Assembly (NCBI GenBank): GCA_046330315.1
Contig: JAXLSZ010000004.1
Span: forward strand, 310,001 to 374,000
Reading direction: 5' to 3'
Origin: JAXLSZ01 sp046330315
GTDB lineage: Bacteria; Actinomycetota; Thermoleophilia; Solirubrobacterales; 70-9
Length of the DNA: 64,000 nt
The first letter of the stretch is position 1. Every line of letters begins with the position of its first letter. Shown piece by piece: positions 25,350-34,344 of the stretch. The position numbers and the translations under genes were made by a program. The notes under the pieces are model-generated. The model was not told where the DNA came from and ran no database searches. It saw only the letters and a program-made list of their open reading frames with translations.

Positions 25350-28016
25350 ATGCGCGCCGACCAGATCCGCGACACCTACCTCTCCTACTTCGCCGAGCGG
25401 GGGCACAGGATCGTGCCTTCAGCCTCCCTGGTGCCCTCCGTCCACGATCCCTCGGTGCTGCTGACCACCGCGGGCATGCAGCCCTTCAAGCCCTACTTCC
25501 TGGGTCGCGAGGAACCGCCGGCGCGGCGGCTCGCCGACGTGCAGAAATGCTTCCGCACCACCGACATCGACGAGGTCGGCAACACGGCCCGCCACCTCAC
25601 CTTCTTCGAGATGCTCGGCAACTGGAGCTTCGGCGACTATTTCAAGGAGGAGTCCATCGCGATGGGCTGGGAGCTCTCCACCGAGGGCTTCGGGATCGAG
25701 GCCGAGCGGATCTGGGCGACGGTCTTCGGCGGCGACGAGGAGCTTGGCCTGGGGGAAGACGCCGAGGCGATCGAGATCTGGCGGGCCCAGGGGGTGCCCG
25801 AGGAGCGGATCGTGCGGCTGCCGCGCTCGGAGAACTTCTGGCAGGCGGGCCCGACCGGGCCCTGCGGCCCCTGCTCGGAGCTCTACCTGGACCGCGGCGA
25901 GGACTTCGGCGGACCCGACGAGCGGCCCGGCGACGACACCGAGCGGTTCCTGGAGTTCTGGAACCACGTCTTCATGTCCTACGACCTCGCCGAGGACGGA
26001 ACGCCGAGGCCCCTGCCGATGCGCAACATCGACACCGGCATGGGGGTCGAGAGGATGGCCGCGATCCTCCAGGACGTCGGGTCGGTCTTCGAGACGGACC
26101 TTTTCAGGCCGCTGATCGGGCTCGCCGAGGAGCTCTCGGGGCGCTCCTACGGCGAGGACCCCGCGGTCACCCGCGCGATGCGGATCGTCGCCGACCACTC
26201 CCGCGGCATGACCTTCCTGATCGCCGACGGCGTCGTGCCCTCCAACGAGGACCGCGGCTACATCCTGCGGCGGATCATGCGCCGCGCCATCCAGCAGGGG
26301 CGGGTTCTGGGGCTGGAGGCGCCCTGGCTCGGCCGCTTCGCCGAGCGCACCGTCGAGGCGATGGGGGAGACCTATCCCGAGATCGCCGCCGAGGCGGAGA
26401 CGGTCCAGCGCTGGGTCTCCTCGGAGGAGGAGAGCTTCGGGCGCACCCTCGACCGCGGCACCGAGCTGCTCGAGCGGCTGGTGCAGAGCGCCAGGGAGCA
26501 GGAGACCTCCTGGATCGAGGCCGCCGACGCCTTTCGCCTCCACGACACCTACGGTTTCCCCTACGACCTCACCCGGGAGATGCTGGCCGAGCGCGGCCTG
26601 GCGGTGGACGACCAGGGCTTCGAGGAGCTGATGGAAGAGCAGCGCGCCAGGGCCCGGATGGGCGTCGCCACCGCGCACGGGTCCGAGGATCGCCACGAGC
26701 GGGTGATCGCCTTCGCGGCGGCGGCCGCGCCGACCCGCTTCGTCGGCTACGAGACCCTGGCGGCGAGCACCGGCGTGGCCGCGGTCGAGCCCGACGGCGA
26801 GGGGCTGCTGGTGAAGCTCGAGGAGAGCCCCTTCTACGCGGAGGGCGGCGGCCAGGTCGCCGACTCGGGCGTGGTGCGCTGGGACGGGGCCGAGGCCCGG
26901 GTCCGCGACGTCTACCGGGTGGGCGACGACCAGGCGATCGAACTTGGGCCGTCCGTCTCCTCCGCTTGGCGTCCGGGGACGGAGGGGTCGGGGGCGGGCT
27001 GGAGCGGGTTGCAGGCCGGGGTCCGGGTCGAAGCGGTCGTCGACCGCGAGACCCGTCACGCGACGATGCGAAACCACACCGTCACGCACCTGCTCCACGC
27101 CGCCCTGCGCGAGCGGCTCGGCTCCCACGTGCGCCAGGCCGGCTCCGCGGTGCGTCCCGAGAAGCTCCGCTTCGACTTCACCCACGGCCAGGCGCTGAGC
27201 CCCGACGACCTGAGGGCGATCGAGGACCGCGTCAACGATTGGATCAAGCAGAGCCGGCCGGTTCGCTGGCTGGGGATGGAGCGCACCGAGGCCGAGCGAC
27301 TCGGCGCCATGGCCCTGTTCGGCGAGAAGTACGGCGAGTGGGTCAGGGTCGTCGAGGTCGAGGGTGTCTCGCGCGAGCTCTGCGGGGGTACCCACGTCTC
27401 CAACACGGCAGAGATCGGGATCTTCAAGATCGCCTCGGAGGGCTCCTCGGCCGCCAACGTGAGGCGGGTCGAGGCGCTGACCGGCCCGGCCGCGATCGAA
27501 TGGTTCCGCGAGCGCGACGACCAGCTCCGCCGGGTCGGGGATCTGCTGGGTTCCCAGCAGGACCCGGTGGCCGCTGCCAGGAGGGCCGCGGAGCGCCTCG
27601 AGGAGGCCTCCGCCGGGGCAGAGGAGGAGGGACGGCGCGTCCTCGAGGAGCAGGCCGCGCGGCTGGTCGGGGAGGCAACCGAGCTCGCCGGGGTCCATGT
27701 GGTCTGCGCGGAGGTCCCGCTGGCCGACCAGCACCGGCTGCTGGAGCTCGCCAACCGTGTCGGCTCTTCGCTCGGCGAGCACGCCGTCGCCCTCGGCGGC
27801 GCGGAGGGCGGCAAGGTCGGGCTGGTGGTGCTCGTCTCGCCGCGGGCGGTGGAGCGCGGGGTCTCGGCCGCCGGCGTCGTCCGCGAGGCGGCGAAGCTGG
27901 TCGGCGGTGGGGGAGGCGGGCGCGACGACATGGCCCAGGCGGGTGGGAAGGATCCCGCCGGGTTGGCCGACGCGGTGGCCACGGCCAGGAAGGCGATCGA
28001 GGCGGGGATCGGCTGA
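25350..28016 (+). CDS. alaS: Alanyl-tRNA synthetase
   Basis: 888 residues, full length. Catalytic core (FLGREEPPARRLADVQKCFR, HLTFFEMLGNWSFGDYF, GMGVERMAAIL), editing domain with the zinc-binding NHTVTHLLHAALRERLG and CGGTHV blocks, and a C-Ala domain containing the GGGGGGRDDMAQAGG glycine loop. Attaches Ala to tRNA-Ala and hydrolyses mischarged Ser or Gly. First gene of a tight operon with ruvX, mltG and aroE; its TGA directly abuts the ruvX GTG. Confidence 0.97.
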   Translation: MRADQIRDTYLSYFAERGHRIVPSASLVPSVHDPSVLLTTAGMQPFKPYFLGREEPPARRLADVQKCFRTTDIDEVGNTARHLTFFEMLGNWSFGDYFKEESIAMGWELSTEGFGIEAERIWATVFGGDEELGLGEDAEAIEIWRAQGVPEERIVRLPRSENFWQAGPTGPCGPCSELYLDRGEDFGGPDERPGDDTERFLEFWNHVFMSYDLAEDGTPRPLPMRNIDTGMGVERMAAILQDVGSVFETDLFRPLIGLAEELSGRSYGEDPAVTRAMRIVADHSRGMTFLIADGVVPSNEDRGYILRRIMRRAIQQGRVLGLEAPWLGRFAERTVEAMGETYPEIAAEAETVQRWVSSEEESFGRTLDRGTELLERLVQSAREQETSWIEAADAFRLHDTYGFPYDLTREMLAERGLAVDDQGFEELMEEQRARARMGVATAHGSEDRHERVIAFAAAAAPTRFVGYETLAASTGVAAVEPDGEGLLVKLEESPFYAEGGGQVADSGVVRWDGAEARVRDVYRVGDDQAIELGPSVSSAWRPGTEGSGAGWSGLQAGVRVEAVVDRETRHATMRNHTVTHLLHAALRERLGSHVRQAGSAVRPEKLRFDFTHGQALSPDDLRAIEDRVNDWIKQSRPVRWLGMERTEAERLGAMALFGEKYGEWVRVVEVEGVSRELCGGTHVSNTAEIGIFKIASEGSSAANVRRVEALTGPAAIEWFRERDDQLRRVGDLLGSQQDPVAAARRAAERLEEASAGAEEEGRRVLEEQAARLVGEATELAGVHVVCAEVPLADQHRLLELANRVGSSLGEHAVALGGAEGGKVGLVVLVSPRAVERGVSAAGVVREAAKLVGGGGGGRDDMAQAGGKDPAGLADAVATARKAIEAGIG

Positions 28017-28415
28017 GTGCGGATCCTGGCGCTCGACTACGGCACCGCCCGGGTGGGCTGCGCGGTCTCCGACCCGACCGGGACCCTCGCCCGGCCGATC
28101 GAGGTGATCGAGCCGCCCGAGCCAGAGCGAGTCGCGAGGCTCGCCGCGGATCTGGGCGCGGAGCGGATCGTCGTCGGCCTGCCGGTCAACATGAACGGCT
28201 CCGAGGGCGGGCAGGCGGCCCTGACCCGGGACTTCTGCGAGGAGCTGCGGAGCCTCGTGGAGATACCGGTCGAGACCTTCGACGAGCGGCTCACCACGCG
28301 CATGGCCGAGGCGAGCCGCCGCCGTGGCGCGGCGGCCCCGGAGGACTCCCTGGCGGCCGGCCACCTGCTCGAGTCCTACCTGCTGGCGGAAGGAGCCGGG
28401 ACCGATGAGCCCTGA
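28017..28415 (+). CDS. ruvX: RuvX/YqgF RNase H-fold pre-16S rRNA nuclease
   Basis: 132 residues. RNase H-like fold with LALDYGTARVGCAVSD (catalytic Asp), IVVGLPVNMNGSEGGQA, VETFDERLTT (second acidic residue) and SLAAGHLLESYL (third region). The family trims the 5' end of 16S rRNA. GTG start immediately after the alaS stop; its last 11 nt overlap the mltG start. Conserved alaS-ruvX-mltG-aroE order. Confidence 0.9.
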   Translation: MRILALDYGTARVGCAVSDPTGTLARPIEVIEPPEPERVARLAADLGAERIVVGLPVNMNGSEGGQAALTRDFCEELRSLVEIPVETFDERLTTRMAEASRRRGAAAPEDSLAAGHLLESYLLAEGAGTDEP

Positions 28416-29954
28416 GGACTGGCTCCCCGACGACCCCTTCCTCGACCCCGAGGACCCCGAATCGGTCGCCAGGGCAAAGCGCCGCGCCGAGCGCGAGGCG
28501 AAGCGGCGAAGGCGCCGCGGGGAGACCGGCGAGAGCGCCGCGGTGAGCGAGCCGCCGCCGTCGCAGCCGGCACCGCCGTTGCAGCCGCCGCCCGCCGCGG
28601 AGCCCGCGGCTCCGAGCGAGCCGCCGCCCGCCGCGGAGCCCGCGGCTCCGAGCGAGCCGGCGCCGGCTCGGAGGCGCCCGCCCGGGAGCCGGCCCCGGCC
28701 AGGTCCGCGACGCCCGCCCAGCCGCCTCCCGCGGCCAGGGCCGCGACGCCCGCCCAGCCGCCCCCGCCGGCCCCGGCCGAGGAGACCCCTTCGGTCCTCG
28801 CCGGCGCCCCCCGCGCGGCCGACGAGGACTTCTGGGAGGACGACGAGATCTACGACGGCGACGGCCAGGAGCCCCCGTCCCCGGGCGGCGGCAGGGGCGG
28901 GGTCGGGCGCTGGTTCCTGCGCCGGCCCTGGCGGATCGCGCTGGCGATCGTCGCGATCCTCGTGGTCGTCTTCGCCTGGGCGCTCTTCCAGCCCTTCCAC
29001 GGGAGCGGCTCAGGGGCCCCGTTCAGCGTCAAGGTGCCGAAGGGATCGAGCGTCAGCGAGATCGGCGACCTGCTCGAGAGCAAGGGCGTGATCTCCAACT
29101 CGACGCTCTTCCAGATCAGGGTCACCCTCGCCGGAAAGCGCTCCGAGCTCTATCCCGGCAACCACGAGGTCCGCCAAGACATGAGCTACAGCGCCGCGAT
29201 CGACTCGCTCTCCCAGCCCCCGGTCCGCAAGACCGTAAACGTCCTGGTCCCCGAGGGGCTGAGCCGGCGCCAGATCGCCGCGCTGGCGCGCCAGGACGGC
29301 CTGGCCGGCAGCTACCTGGCCGACAGCGTCTCGCTGAAGGGCTTCGACCCGAACGCCTACGGAGCCCAGGGCAGGGCCCGCAACCTCGAGGGCTTCCTCT
29401 TCCCGGCCACCTACGAGATGCCCAAGAATCCCACCGCCCGCGACCTGGTGGTGCGCCAGATCGACGCCTTCGAGCAGAACATCAAGGGCGTGGAAATGAG
29501 CTACGCGAAGAAGAAGAACCTGACGGTCTACGACGTCCTGATCATCGCCTCGATGATCGAGGACGAGGCGGGTCCCAAGGACTACCGCAACGTCGCCTCG
29601 GTGATCTACAACCGCCTCCACCAGGGGATCCCGCTGGGGATCGACGCGACCATCCGTTTCGCGGTCGGCAACTACACGAGCCCGCTCACCGAGTCCGAGC
29701 TCGCCACCGACTCCCCCTACAACACCAGGCTGAACCAGGGCCTGCCCCCCGGGCCGATCGGCAACCCCGGGCTCGCGGCGATCCGGGCCGCCGCCAATCC
29801 GGCCCGCAACGACTACCTCTACTACGTGACCAAGCCGGGGAGCTGCAACCGGCTGACCTTCTCCTCGACCGACGCCCAGTTCCAGCGCGACGTCGACGCC
29901 TACAACCAGGCGAGGGCCGCGGCAGGGGGCAACTCGCCGACCAACTGCGGATGA
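28405..29954 (+). CDS. mltG: Endolytic murein transglycosylase MltG, with apparent frameshift in the N-terminal linker
   Basis: The frame from ATG 28405 gives an acidic start (MSPEDWLPDDPFLDPEDPES), a basic helix and a Pro/Ala-Glu linker. At about 28660-28665 the meaningful reading moves to another frame: linker GSEAPAREPAP..., then DEDFWEDDEIYDG, a membrane helix IALAIVAILVVVFAWALF and the YceG/MltG domain with catalytic Glu in IIASMIEDEAGPKDYRNVAS. One base appears to be missing inside two 36-bp tandem repeats. This may be a sequencing error, a real inactivation or recoding. A start at GTG 28962 would lose the cytoplasmic part and most of the helix. MltG cuts nascent glycan strands at the membrane. 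Confidence 0.8.
28582..28769 (+). repeat. Two 36-bp tandem duplications in the mltG linker
   Basis: Copies at 28582-28617 and 28618-28653, encoding PPPAAEPAAPSE twice, and a second pair at 28698-28733 and 28734-28769. The frameshift of mltG lies between the two pairs. Confidence 0.7.
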
Positions 29955-30760
29955 GCGAGGGCGGCCTACGCAGGCTGGCCGTGCTCGGCCACCCGGTGGC
30001 GCACTCGCGCTCGCCGGCGATGCAGAACGCCGCGCTGGCCGCGCTCGGGCTCGGCGAGGGCTGGCGCTACGAGGCGGTCGACGTCGAGCCCGGACGCTTC
30101 GAGGCGCTGGTTCGGGGCATGGAGGCCATGGGGTTCGTCGGCGCCAACGTCACGGTCCCCCACAAGGAGGCGGCGCTGGCCCTGGCCGACGAGCACTCCG
30201 AGGCCGCCGGCGAGATCGGCGCCGCCAACACCCTCGGCTTCGGGGGCGGGCGGATCCGCGCCGACAACACCGACGCCGAGGGCTTCCTGGCGGCGCTCCC
30301 CGAGCCGCCCGGCGGGGTCGCGGCGCTGGTGCTCGGGGCCGGCGGCGCCGCCCGGGCGGTGGTCTGGGCGCTCCACCGCGAGGGCGCGGAGGTGGAGGTC
30401 TGGAACCGCACGCCCGAGCGGGCCGTCAGGCTCTGCGCCGAGATCGGCGGCCGGGCCGTCGAGCGGCCCGAGCCCTCCCGCTACGGGCTGATCGTCAACT
30501 GCAGCGCCGCCGGGCTGGGCGGCGGGGACCCCTTCGCCTCGCTGCCGCTCGGGCCGGCCGATCTCCGTCCCGAGATGATCGTCTCCGACCTCGTCTACGG
30601 CGAGGGGCCGGGCCCCCTGCTGGAGGCGGCTTCCGCGGCAGGGGCGCGCACCGTGGACGGCATCGAGGTGCTGGTACGCCAGGGGGCGGCCTCGCTGCGG
30701 ATCTGGACCGGGCTGGTGCCGCCGCTCGAGGTGATGCGCGAGGCGGCGCGGTCCGGCTGA
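29951..30760 (+). CDS. aroE: Shikimate dehydrogenase
   Basis: 269 residues. Substrate-binding GHPVAHSRSPAMQNAAL, catalytic Lys in NVTVPHKE, catalytic Asp in ADNTDAEGF, NADP-binding LVLGAGGAARAVVWAL and EVWNRTPERA. Reduces 3-dehydroshikimate to shikimate. ATG overlaps the mltG stop by 4 nt. It is the first of five shikimate-pathway activities in the window (aroE, aroC, fused aroK-aroB, aroQ). Confidence 0.95.
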   Translation: MSEGGLRRLAVLGHPVAHSRSPAMQNAALAALGLGEGWRYEAVDVEPGRFEALVRGMEAMGFVGANVTVPHKEAALALADEHSEAAGEIGAANTLGFGGGRIRADNTDAEGFLAALPEPPGGVAALVLGAGGAARAVVWALHREGAEVEVWNRTPERAVRLCAEIGGRAVERPEPSRYGLIVNCSAAGLGGGDPFASLPLGPADLRPEMIVSDLVYGEGPGPLLEAASAAGARTVDGIEVLVRQGAASLRIWTGLVPPLEVMREAARSG

Positions 30761-30822
30761 GATCCGGTGCCCCGGCCGCTACGGTTGCGCTTCGGACCGT
30801 CGGGACGGCGGCCGGCGGTTGC

Positions 30823-30828
30823 TACCTT
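30823..30828 (+). promoter_or_regulatory. -10 box of the HtrA-like protease gene
   Basis: TACCTT, 8 nt before GTG 30837. Confidence 0.5.
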
Positions 30829-30836
30829 GATTCGCA

Positions 30837-31868
30837 GTGGGAAACCTTCGCCTGATCGACTCAGACCCCAGGGCGCCGGGGGAGGCGCGAGGCACCGACG
30901 AGGCGATCGGTGGCCCCGGCCCGGCGGACGAAGCGGCCTTCGACGCCTACTCGCGCACCGTCTCAGGGGTCGCCGAGCGCCTCGGCCCCTCGGTCGCCCA
31001 CCTCACCGTGTTCCGCAAGGACCGCCGGGGCCGCCGGGCCGCAGGGGCGGGCAGCGGCTTCGCGATCACCCCCGACGGGTTCATGCTCAGCGCCGCCCAC
31101 GTGGTCGAGGGAGCCGCGGGGACGGGCCGGGCCTCCTTCCCCGACGGCCGCGAGCTCTCCTTCGAGGTGGTCGGCACCGACCCGCTCTCGGACCTGGCGG
31201 TGCTGCGGGCCGACGCCCGGGACCTGACCCCGGCCACCCTGGGCGATGCCGAGGGGCTCCGGGTCGGCCAGCTCGTGGTGGCGATCGGCGCCCCGCACGG
31301 ATTCAGCGGCTCGGTCACCGCAGGCGTCGTCTCCGCCCTGGGTCGCTCGCTTGCCACCCGCAGCCGCGCGGCGACGCGGCTGATCGAGAACGTGATCCAG
31401 ACCGACGCCGCCCTCAACCCTGGTAACTCCGGGGGAGCATTGGGCGACAGCCTCGCCAGGGTGATCGGCGTCAATACAGCGGTGGCCGGCATCGGGCTGG
31501 GCCTGGCGGTGCCGATCAACGAGACCACCCGCCGGATCGTCGGCGAGCTGATGTCGCAGGGAAGGGTGCGGCGCGCCTACCTGGGCATCGCCGGCGGCTC
31601 GCGACCGCTCCCTCCGCGGCTCGCCGCCGCGCTGGGTCGCACCCGCGGCGTCGAGGTGGTCGAGGTGGTCGAGGGGAGTCCCGCCGCCGCGGCCGGACTG
31701 GTGCCCGAGGACGTGATCGTGGCGGCCGACGGCGAGCCGGTCACCGACGTCGGTGATTTGCAGAGGCTGATGGTGGGCGAGCGGATCGGGCGGAGTCTGA
31801 AGCTGACGGTGAATCGCGGGGGACGGGGCCTCGAACTGAGCCTGGTGCCGGAGGAGCTTCGCGCCTAG
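30837..31868 (+). CDS. HtrA/DegP-type S1C serine protease with PDZ domain
   Basis: 343 residues. Trypsin-like domain with the catalytic triad visible: His in SAAHVVEGA, Asp in DPLSDLAVLRAD, Ser in ALNPGNSGGAL. One PDZ domain follows (about 255-343: RAYLGIAGGSRPLPP, VEVVEVVEGSPAAAAGLVPE, DVIVAADGEPV). No signal peptide or membrane helix is seen, so unlike most HtrA proteins it appears cytoplasmic; a missed upstream export signal is unlikely because a -10 box sits 8 nt before the GTG. Confidence 0.9.
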   Translation: MGNLRLIDSDPRAPGEARGTDEAIGGPGPADEAAFDAYSRTVSGVAERLGPSVAHLTVFRKDRRGRRAAGAGSGFAITPDGFMLSAAHVVEGAAGTGRASFPDGRELSFEVVGTDPLSDLAVLRADARDLTPATLGDAEGLRVGQLVVAIGAPHGFSGSVTAGVVSALGRSLATRSRAATRLIENVIQTDAALNPGNSGGALGDSLARVIGVNTAVAGIGLGLAVPINETTRRIVGELMSQGRVRRAYLGIAGGSRPLPPRLAAALGRTRGVEVVEVVEGSPAAAAGLVPEDVIVAADGEPVTDVGDLQRLMVGERIGRSLKLTVNRGGRGLELSLVPEELRA

Positions 31869-31986
31869 AGCCGCTGTCTCGGGGCTCAGTTGAGTGGTGC
31901 CGTTCAGGCGTGGCGACGATGATCCGGAGAAGTGGCGAAGCGGCTGATTGCCGATGTACGGTTCGTCGTCCGCCCCGTCCACATGG

Positions 31987-32313
31987 TCAGCCGTCCGAAG
32001 ACTCCCGGCGTGCTCCGTCGTCCCAGAGCGCCGACAGGTCGCGGGCGCCGTGGACGAGTCCGAGCACGTAGACGGCTTCCTCGGCTATCTCATAGATCAG
32101 CCGGTAGCTTCCGACGACCAGCTCTCGCACGGCGGGGTCATCCAGCTCGGGAACAACGCGACCGCGCTCAGCCAGCTCATCGAGTGATCGTGCGCGGTCG
32201 CGCACTCGCCGCACGAACGCCGCCGCATACCCCGGCGAGTCCTCGGCGATGTAGTCGCCGACCCGCTCGAGATCGCGCCACGCTGTCTCGGTCCACGCTA
32301 GTCGTCGAGCCAC
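31987..32313 (-). CDS. ParE/RelE-type toxin
   Basis: 108 residues with the ParE/RelE fold pattern: LAWTETAWRDLERVGDYIAE, SPGYAAAFVRRVRDRARSLD, ERGRVVPELDDPAVRELVVG, SYRLIYEIAEEAVYVLGLVH and GARDLSAL. The G(S/R)YRLIYEI strand and the VHGARDL end are typical of ParE. ParE poisons gyrase, RelE cuts mRNA; which applies is not clear. Start overlaps the antitoxin's 3' end by 16 nt. Second gene of a two-gene toxin-antitoxin operon on the minus strand within core genes. Confidence 0.85.
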   Translation of the reverse strand: MARRLAWTETAWRDLERVGDYIAEDSPGYAAAFVRRVRDRARSLDELAERGRVVPELDDPAVRELVVGSYRLIYEIAEEAVYVLGLVHGARDLSALWDDGARRESSDG

Positions 32314-32486
32314 TTGGCCATTCGCTGCTCAACCTCGTCGCGGGAAACGACTCGCCCGACCCTGAAGTCCTCGCGGCCGCGCTCGATGCGCTGTAGGACG
32401 TAGAGGTGGTATTGGATATCCTCGAGCGAGGCCTCCTCGGGGAGGCCGTCCAGGATCCGGCGGGCATCTTGCTTTGCGGTGGCCAT
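32298..32486 (-). CDS. Antitoxin of the ParE/RelE-type pair
   Basis: 62 residues from ATG 32486 (MATAKQDARRILDGLPEEAS). The body (LEDIQYHLYVLQRIERGRED, then VSRDEVEQRMAKWLDD) fits the short antitoxin family that precedes ParE toxins, with the C-terminal helix meant to wrap the toxin. An upstream in-frame start at 32627 adds only low-complexity sequence. A TACCCT element lies 10 nt before the ATG. Confidence 0.75.
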   Translation of the reverse strand: MATAKQDARRILDGLPEEASLEDIQYHLYVLQRIERGREDFRVGRVVSRDEVEQRMAKWLDD

Positions 32487-32638
32487 CGGCAGGCTCAGGG
32501 TACCGCGCAGAGCGGCCGCCGCACCGCAGTCCGCGCCCGCAGACGCGATGAGCAGACACCTCGCGTGACGCCCGTGACCTCCCAACACACCGCGAGCAGG
32601 GGCACAGAGCTCTTGCCCGTGAACCACCGAGCGGCCGG

Positions 32639-33124
32639 CTAGCCAGCTCTTGGGGATTCGGTCTGTCTCGCCGACGCGCCGTTCCCGCCCCCAACGCTCG
32701 GCTCCTCCCGCCGTGAGACGATCGTGCCCAGCAACTTGCCGCTCGGCACCTGCCGGACCGGGAAGCGGCCCTGGCGATCCAAGTAGATGTAGAAGACGGC
32801 CGGCGCGAACGGAGTCAGGGTGCCGGTCAGCCCGAGCCGCGGGATCTCGACGTCGGTGCCCTCGGGCCCGGCGACCGCGAGCCGGAGCTGATCCCCCGGG
32901 CTCACCTCGACCTGCGGCGGCCGCGGGGCATCGGTGCGGATCAGCCCGTCGACGCTTTTCCCGGCTGAAGGCGCCGCCACCGTCTCCGTCGGGCCCTTTG
33001 CGGGAGGCGGAGCCGCGGTCGTCGTCGCCTCGTTGCGGCGGGTCGGGCTGGGCGCGAGCAGTGCCACGGCCGTGGAGACGACGAGCAGCACGATGAGCAC
33101 CGCGAGCAGGCGCCGGGCGGCCAT
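32639..33124 (-). CDS. Membrane-anchored protein with a cupredoxin-like domain
   Basis: 161 residues. One N-terminal helix (about 5-24, RLLAVLIVLLVVSTAVALLA), a Thr/Ala/Pro linker, then a beta-rich domain (VEVSPGDQLRLAVAGPEGTD, VEIPRLGLTGTLTPFAPAVF, YIYLDRQGRFPVRQ) that resembles a cupredoxin sandwich. The usual copper ligands (His...Cys-His-Met) are not seen, so copper binding is unlikely. Divergent to aroC. Function unknown. Confidence 0.6.
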   Translation of the reverse strand: MAARRLLAVLIVLLVVSTAVALLAPSPTRRNEATTTAAPPPAKGPTETVAAPSAGKSVDGLIRTDAPRPPQVEVSPGDQLRLAVAGPEGTDVEIPRLGLTGTLTPFAPAVFYIYLDRQGRFPVRQVPSGKLLGTIVSRREEPSVGGGNGASARQTESPRAG

Positions 33125-33165
33125 CAGCGAATTCGGGGTCGAGCGGCGGTCATCGCGTCCGCCGA

Positions 33166-33171
33166 TAGCCT
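33166..33171 (+). promoter_or_regulatory. -10 box of the aroC operon
   Basis: TAGCCT, 9 nt before TTG 33181. Confidence 0.5.
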
Positions 33172-33180
33172 AGGCCCGAC

Positions 33181-34344
33181 TTGAGTTTTCGATTCACAAC
33201 CGCCGGAGAGTCGCACGGCCCCGGACTCGTCGCGATCGTCGAGGGGATCCCCGCCGGGCTGGAGCTGGACCGCGAGGCGATGAACCGCGACATGGCCCGC
33301 CGCCAGCTCGGACACGGGCGCGGGGGGCGGATGAAGATCGAGACCGACACCGTCGAGGTGCGCTCCGGCGTGCGCCACGGCCGCACCCTGGGAAGCCCGA
33401 TCGCCCTGCTGGTCGCCAACCGCGACTACGAGAACTGGGAGGAGCGGATGAGCCCCTGGCCGGTCGCCGCCGAGGTCGAGGAGGTCCACCTGCCCCGCCC
33501 CGGGCACGCCGACCTGGTCGGGATGCAGAAGTACGGGCACCGCGACGGGCGAAACGTCCTGGAGCGCGCCAGCGCCCGCGAGACGGCGGCGCGGGTCGCC
33601 GCCGGGACCGTGGCGCGGGCGCTGCTCGCCGCGATGGGGGTGAGCGTCCACAGCCACGTGGTCCAGGTCGGCTCGGTGCGGGCGCCCGAGCGCGAGGATC
33701 TCGGGCCCGCCGACTTCGAGGGGGTCGACGAGGACCCGGTGCGCTGCCTCGACCCGGAGGCGAGCGGCGAGATGGTCGCCGAGATCGACCGCCTGCGCAA
33801 GGCGAACGAGAGCCTCGGCGGCAGCTTCGAGGTGCGCGCCTTCGGCCTCGTCCCCGGCCTCGGCTCCCACGTCTCCTGGGAGGACCGCCTCGACGGGCGC
33901 CTGGCCGGGGCGGTCGCCTCGATCCAGTCCGTAAAGGGCGTGGAGATCGGGCAGGCGTGGGAGGTGGCCGGGCGGCCCGGCTCGGAGGCCCACGACGAGA
34001 TCTTTCACTCGCCCGAGCGTGGCTACTACCGGGAGACCAACCGCGCCGGCGGCGTGGAGGGCGGGATGACCAACGGCCAGCCGCTGGTGGTCCGCGCCGC
34101 GATCAAGCCGATCTCGACCCTGACCAAGCCGCTCCGCTCCGTTGACACCGAGACAAAGGAGCCGGCGCAGGCGCTGCGGGAACGCACCGACTCCACCGTT
34201 GTGCCGGCCGCGGCGGTGGTCGCCGAGGCGATGGTCTGCCTGGCGCTGGCGCGCTGCTACCGGGAGAAGTTCGGCGGCGACCACATAGACGACGCGCGCG
34301 AGGCGCTGGAGGCCTACCGGCGCCGCATCGACTTGCGGCCGTGA
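33181..34344 (+). CDS. aroC: Chorismate synthase
   Basis: 387 residues from a TTG start (MSFRFTTAGESHGPGLV); the family's N-terminal TAGESHG block sits at the very start, so the codon choice is firm. Further signatures: GRGGRMKIETDTVEVRSGVR, HADLVGMQKYGHRDGRNVLE, RASARETAARVAAG and TLTKPLRSVDTETKEP. Converts EPSP to chorismate using reduced FMN. Its stop overlaps the GTG of the fused aroK-aroB gene by 4 nt. Confidence 0.95.
   Translation: MSFRFTTAGESHGPGLVAIVEGIPAGLELDREAMNRDMARRQLGHGRGGRMKIETDTVEVRSGVRHGRTLGSPIALLVANRDYENWEERMSPWPVAAEVEEVHLPRPGHADLVGMQKYGHRDGRNVLERASARETAARVAAGTVARALLAAMGVSVHSHVVQVGSVRAPEREDLGPADFEGVDEDPVRCLDPEASGEMVAEIDRLRKANESLGGSFEVRAFGLVPGLGSHVSWEDRLDGRLAGAVASIQSVKGVEIGQAWEVAGRPGSEAHDEIFHSPERGYYRETNRAGGVEGGMTNGQPLVVRAAIKPISTLTKPLRSVDTETKEPAQALRERTDSTVVPAAAVVAEAMVCLALARCYREKFGGDHIDDAREALEAYRRRIDLRP

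Noticed and set aside
25419..29000. Very long open frame (1193 codons) on the minus strand opposite alaS, ruvX and mltG
   Set aside because: Antisense to genes with clear motifs; high GC makes long empty frames common. Its translation has no recognisable domain. The same holds for the long minus frames opposite hisS-aspS (21365-23902) and dxs (44075-45979).
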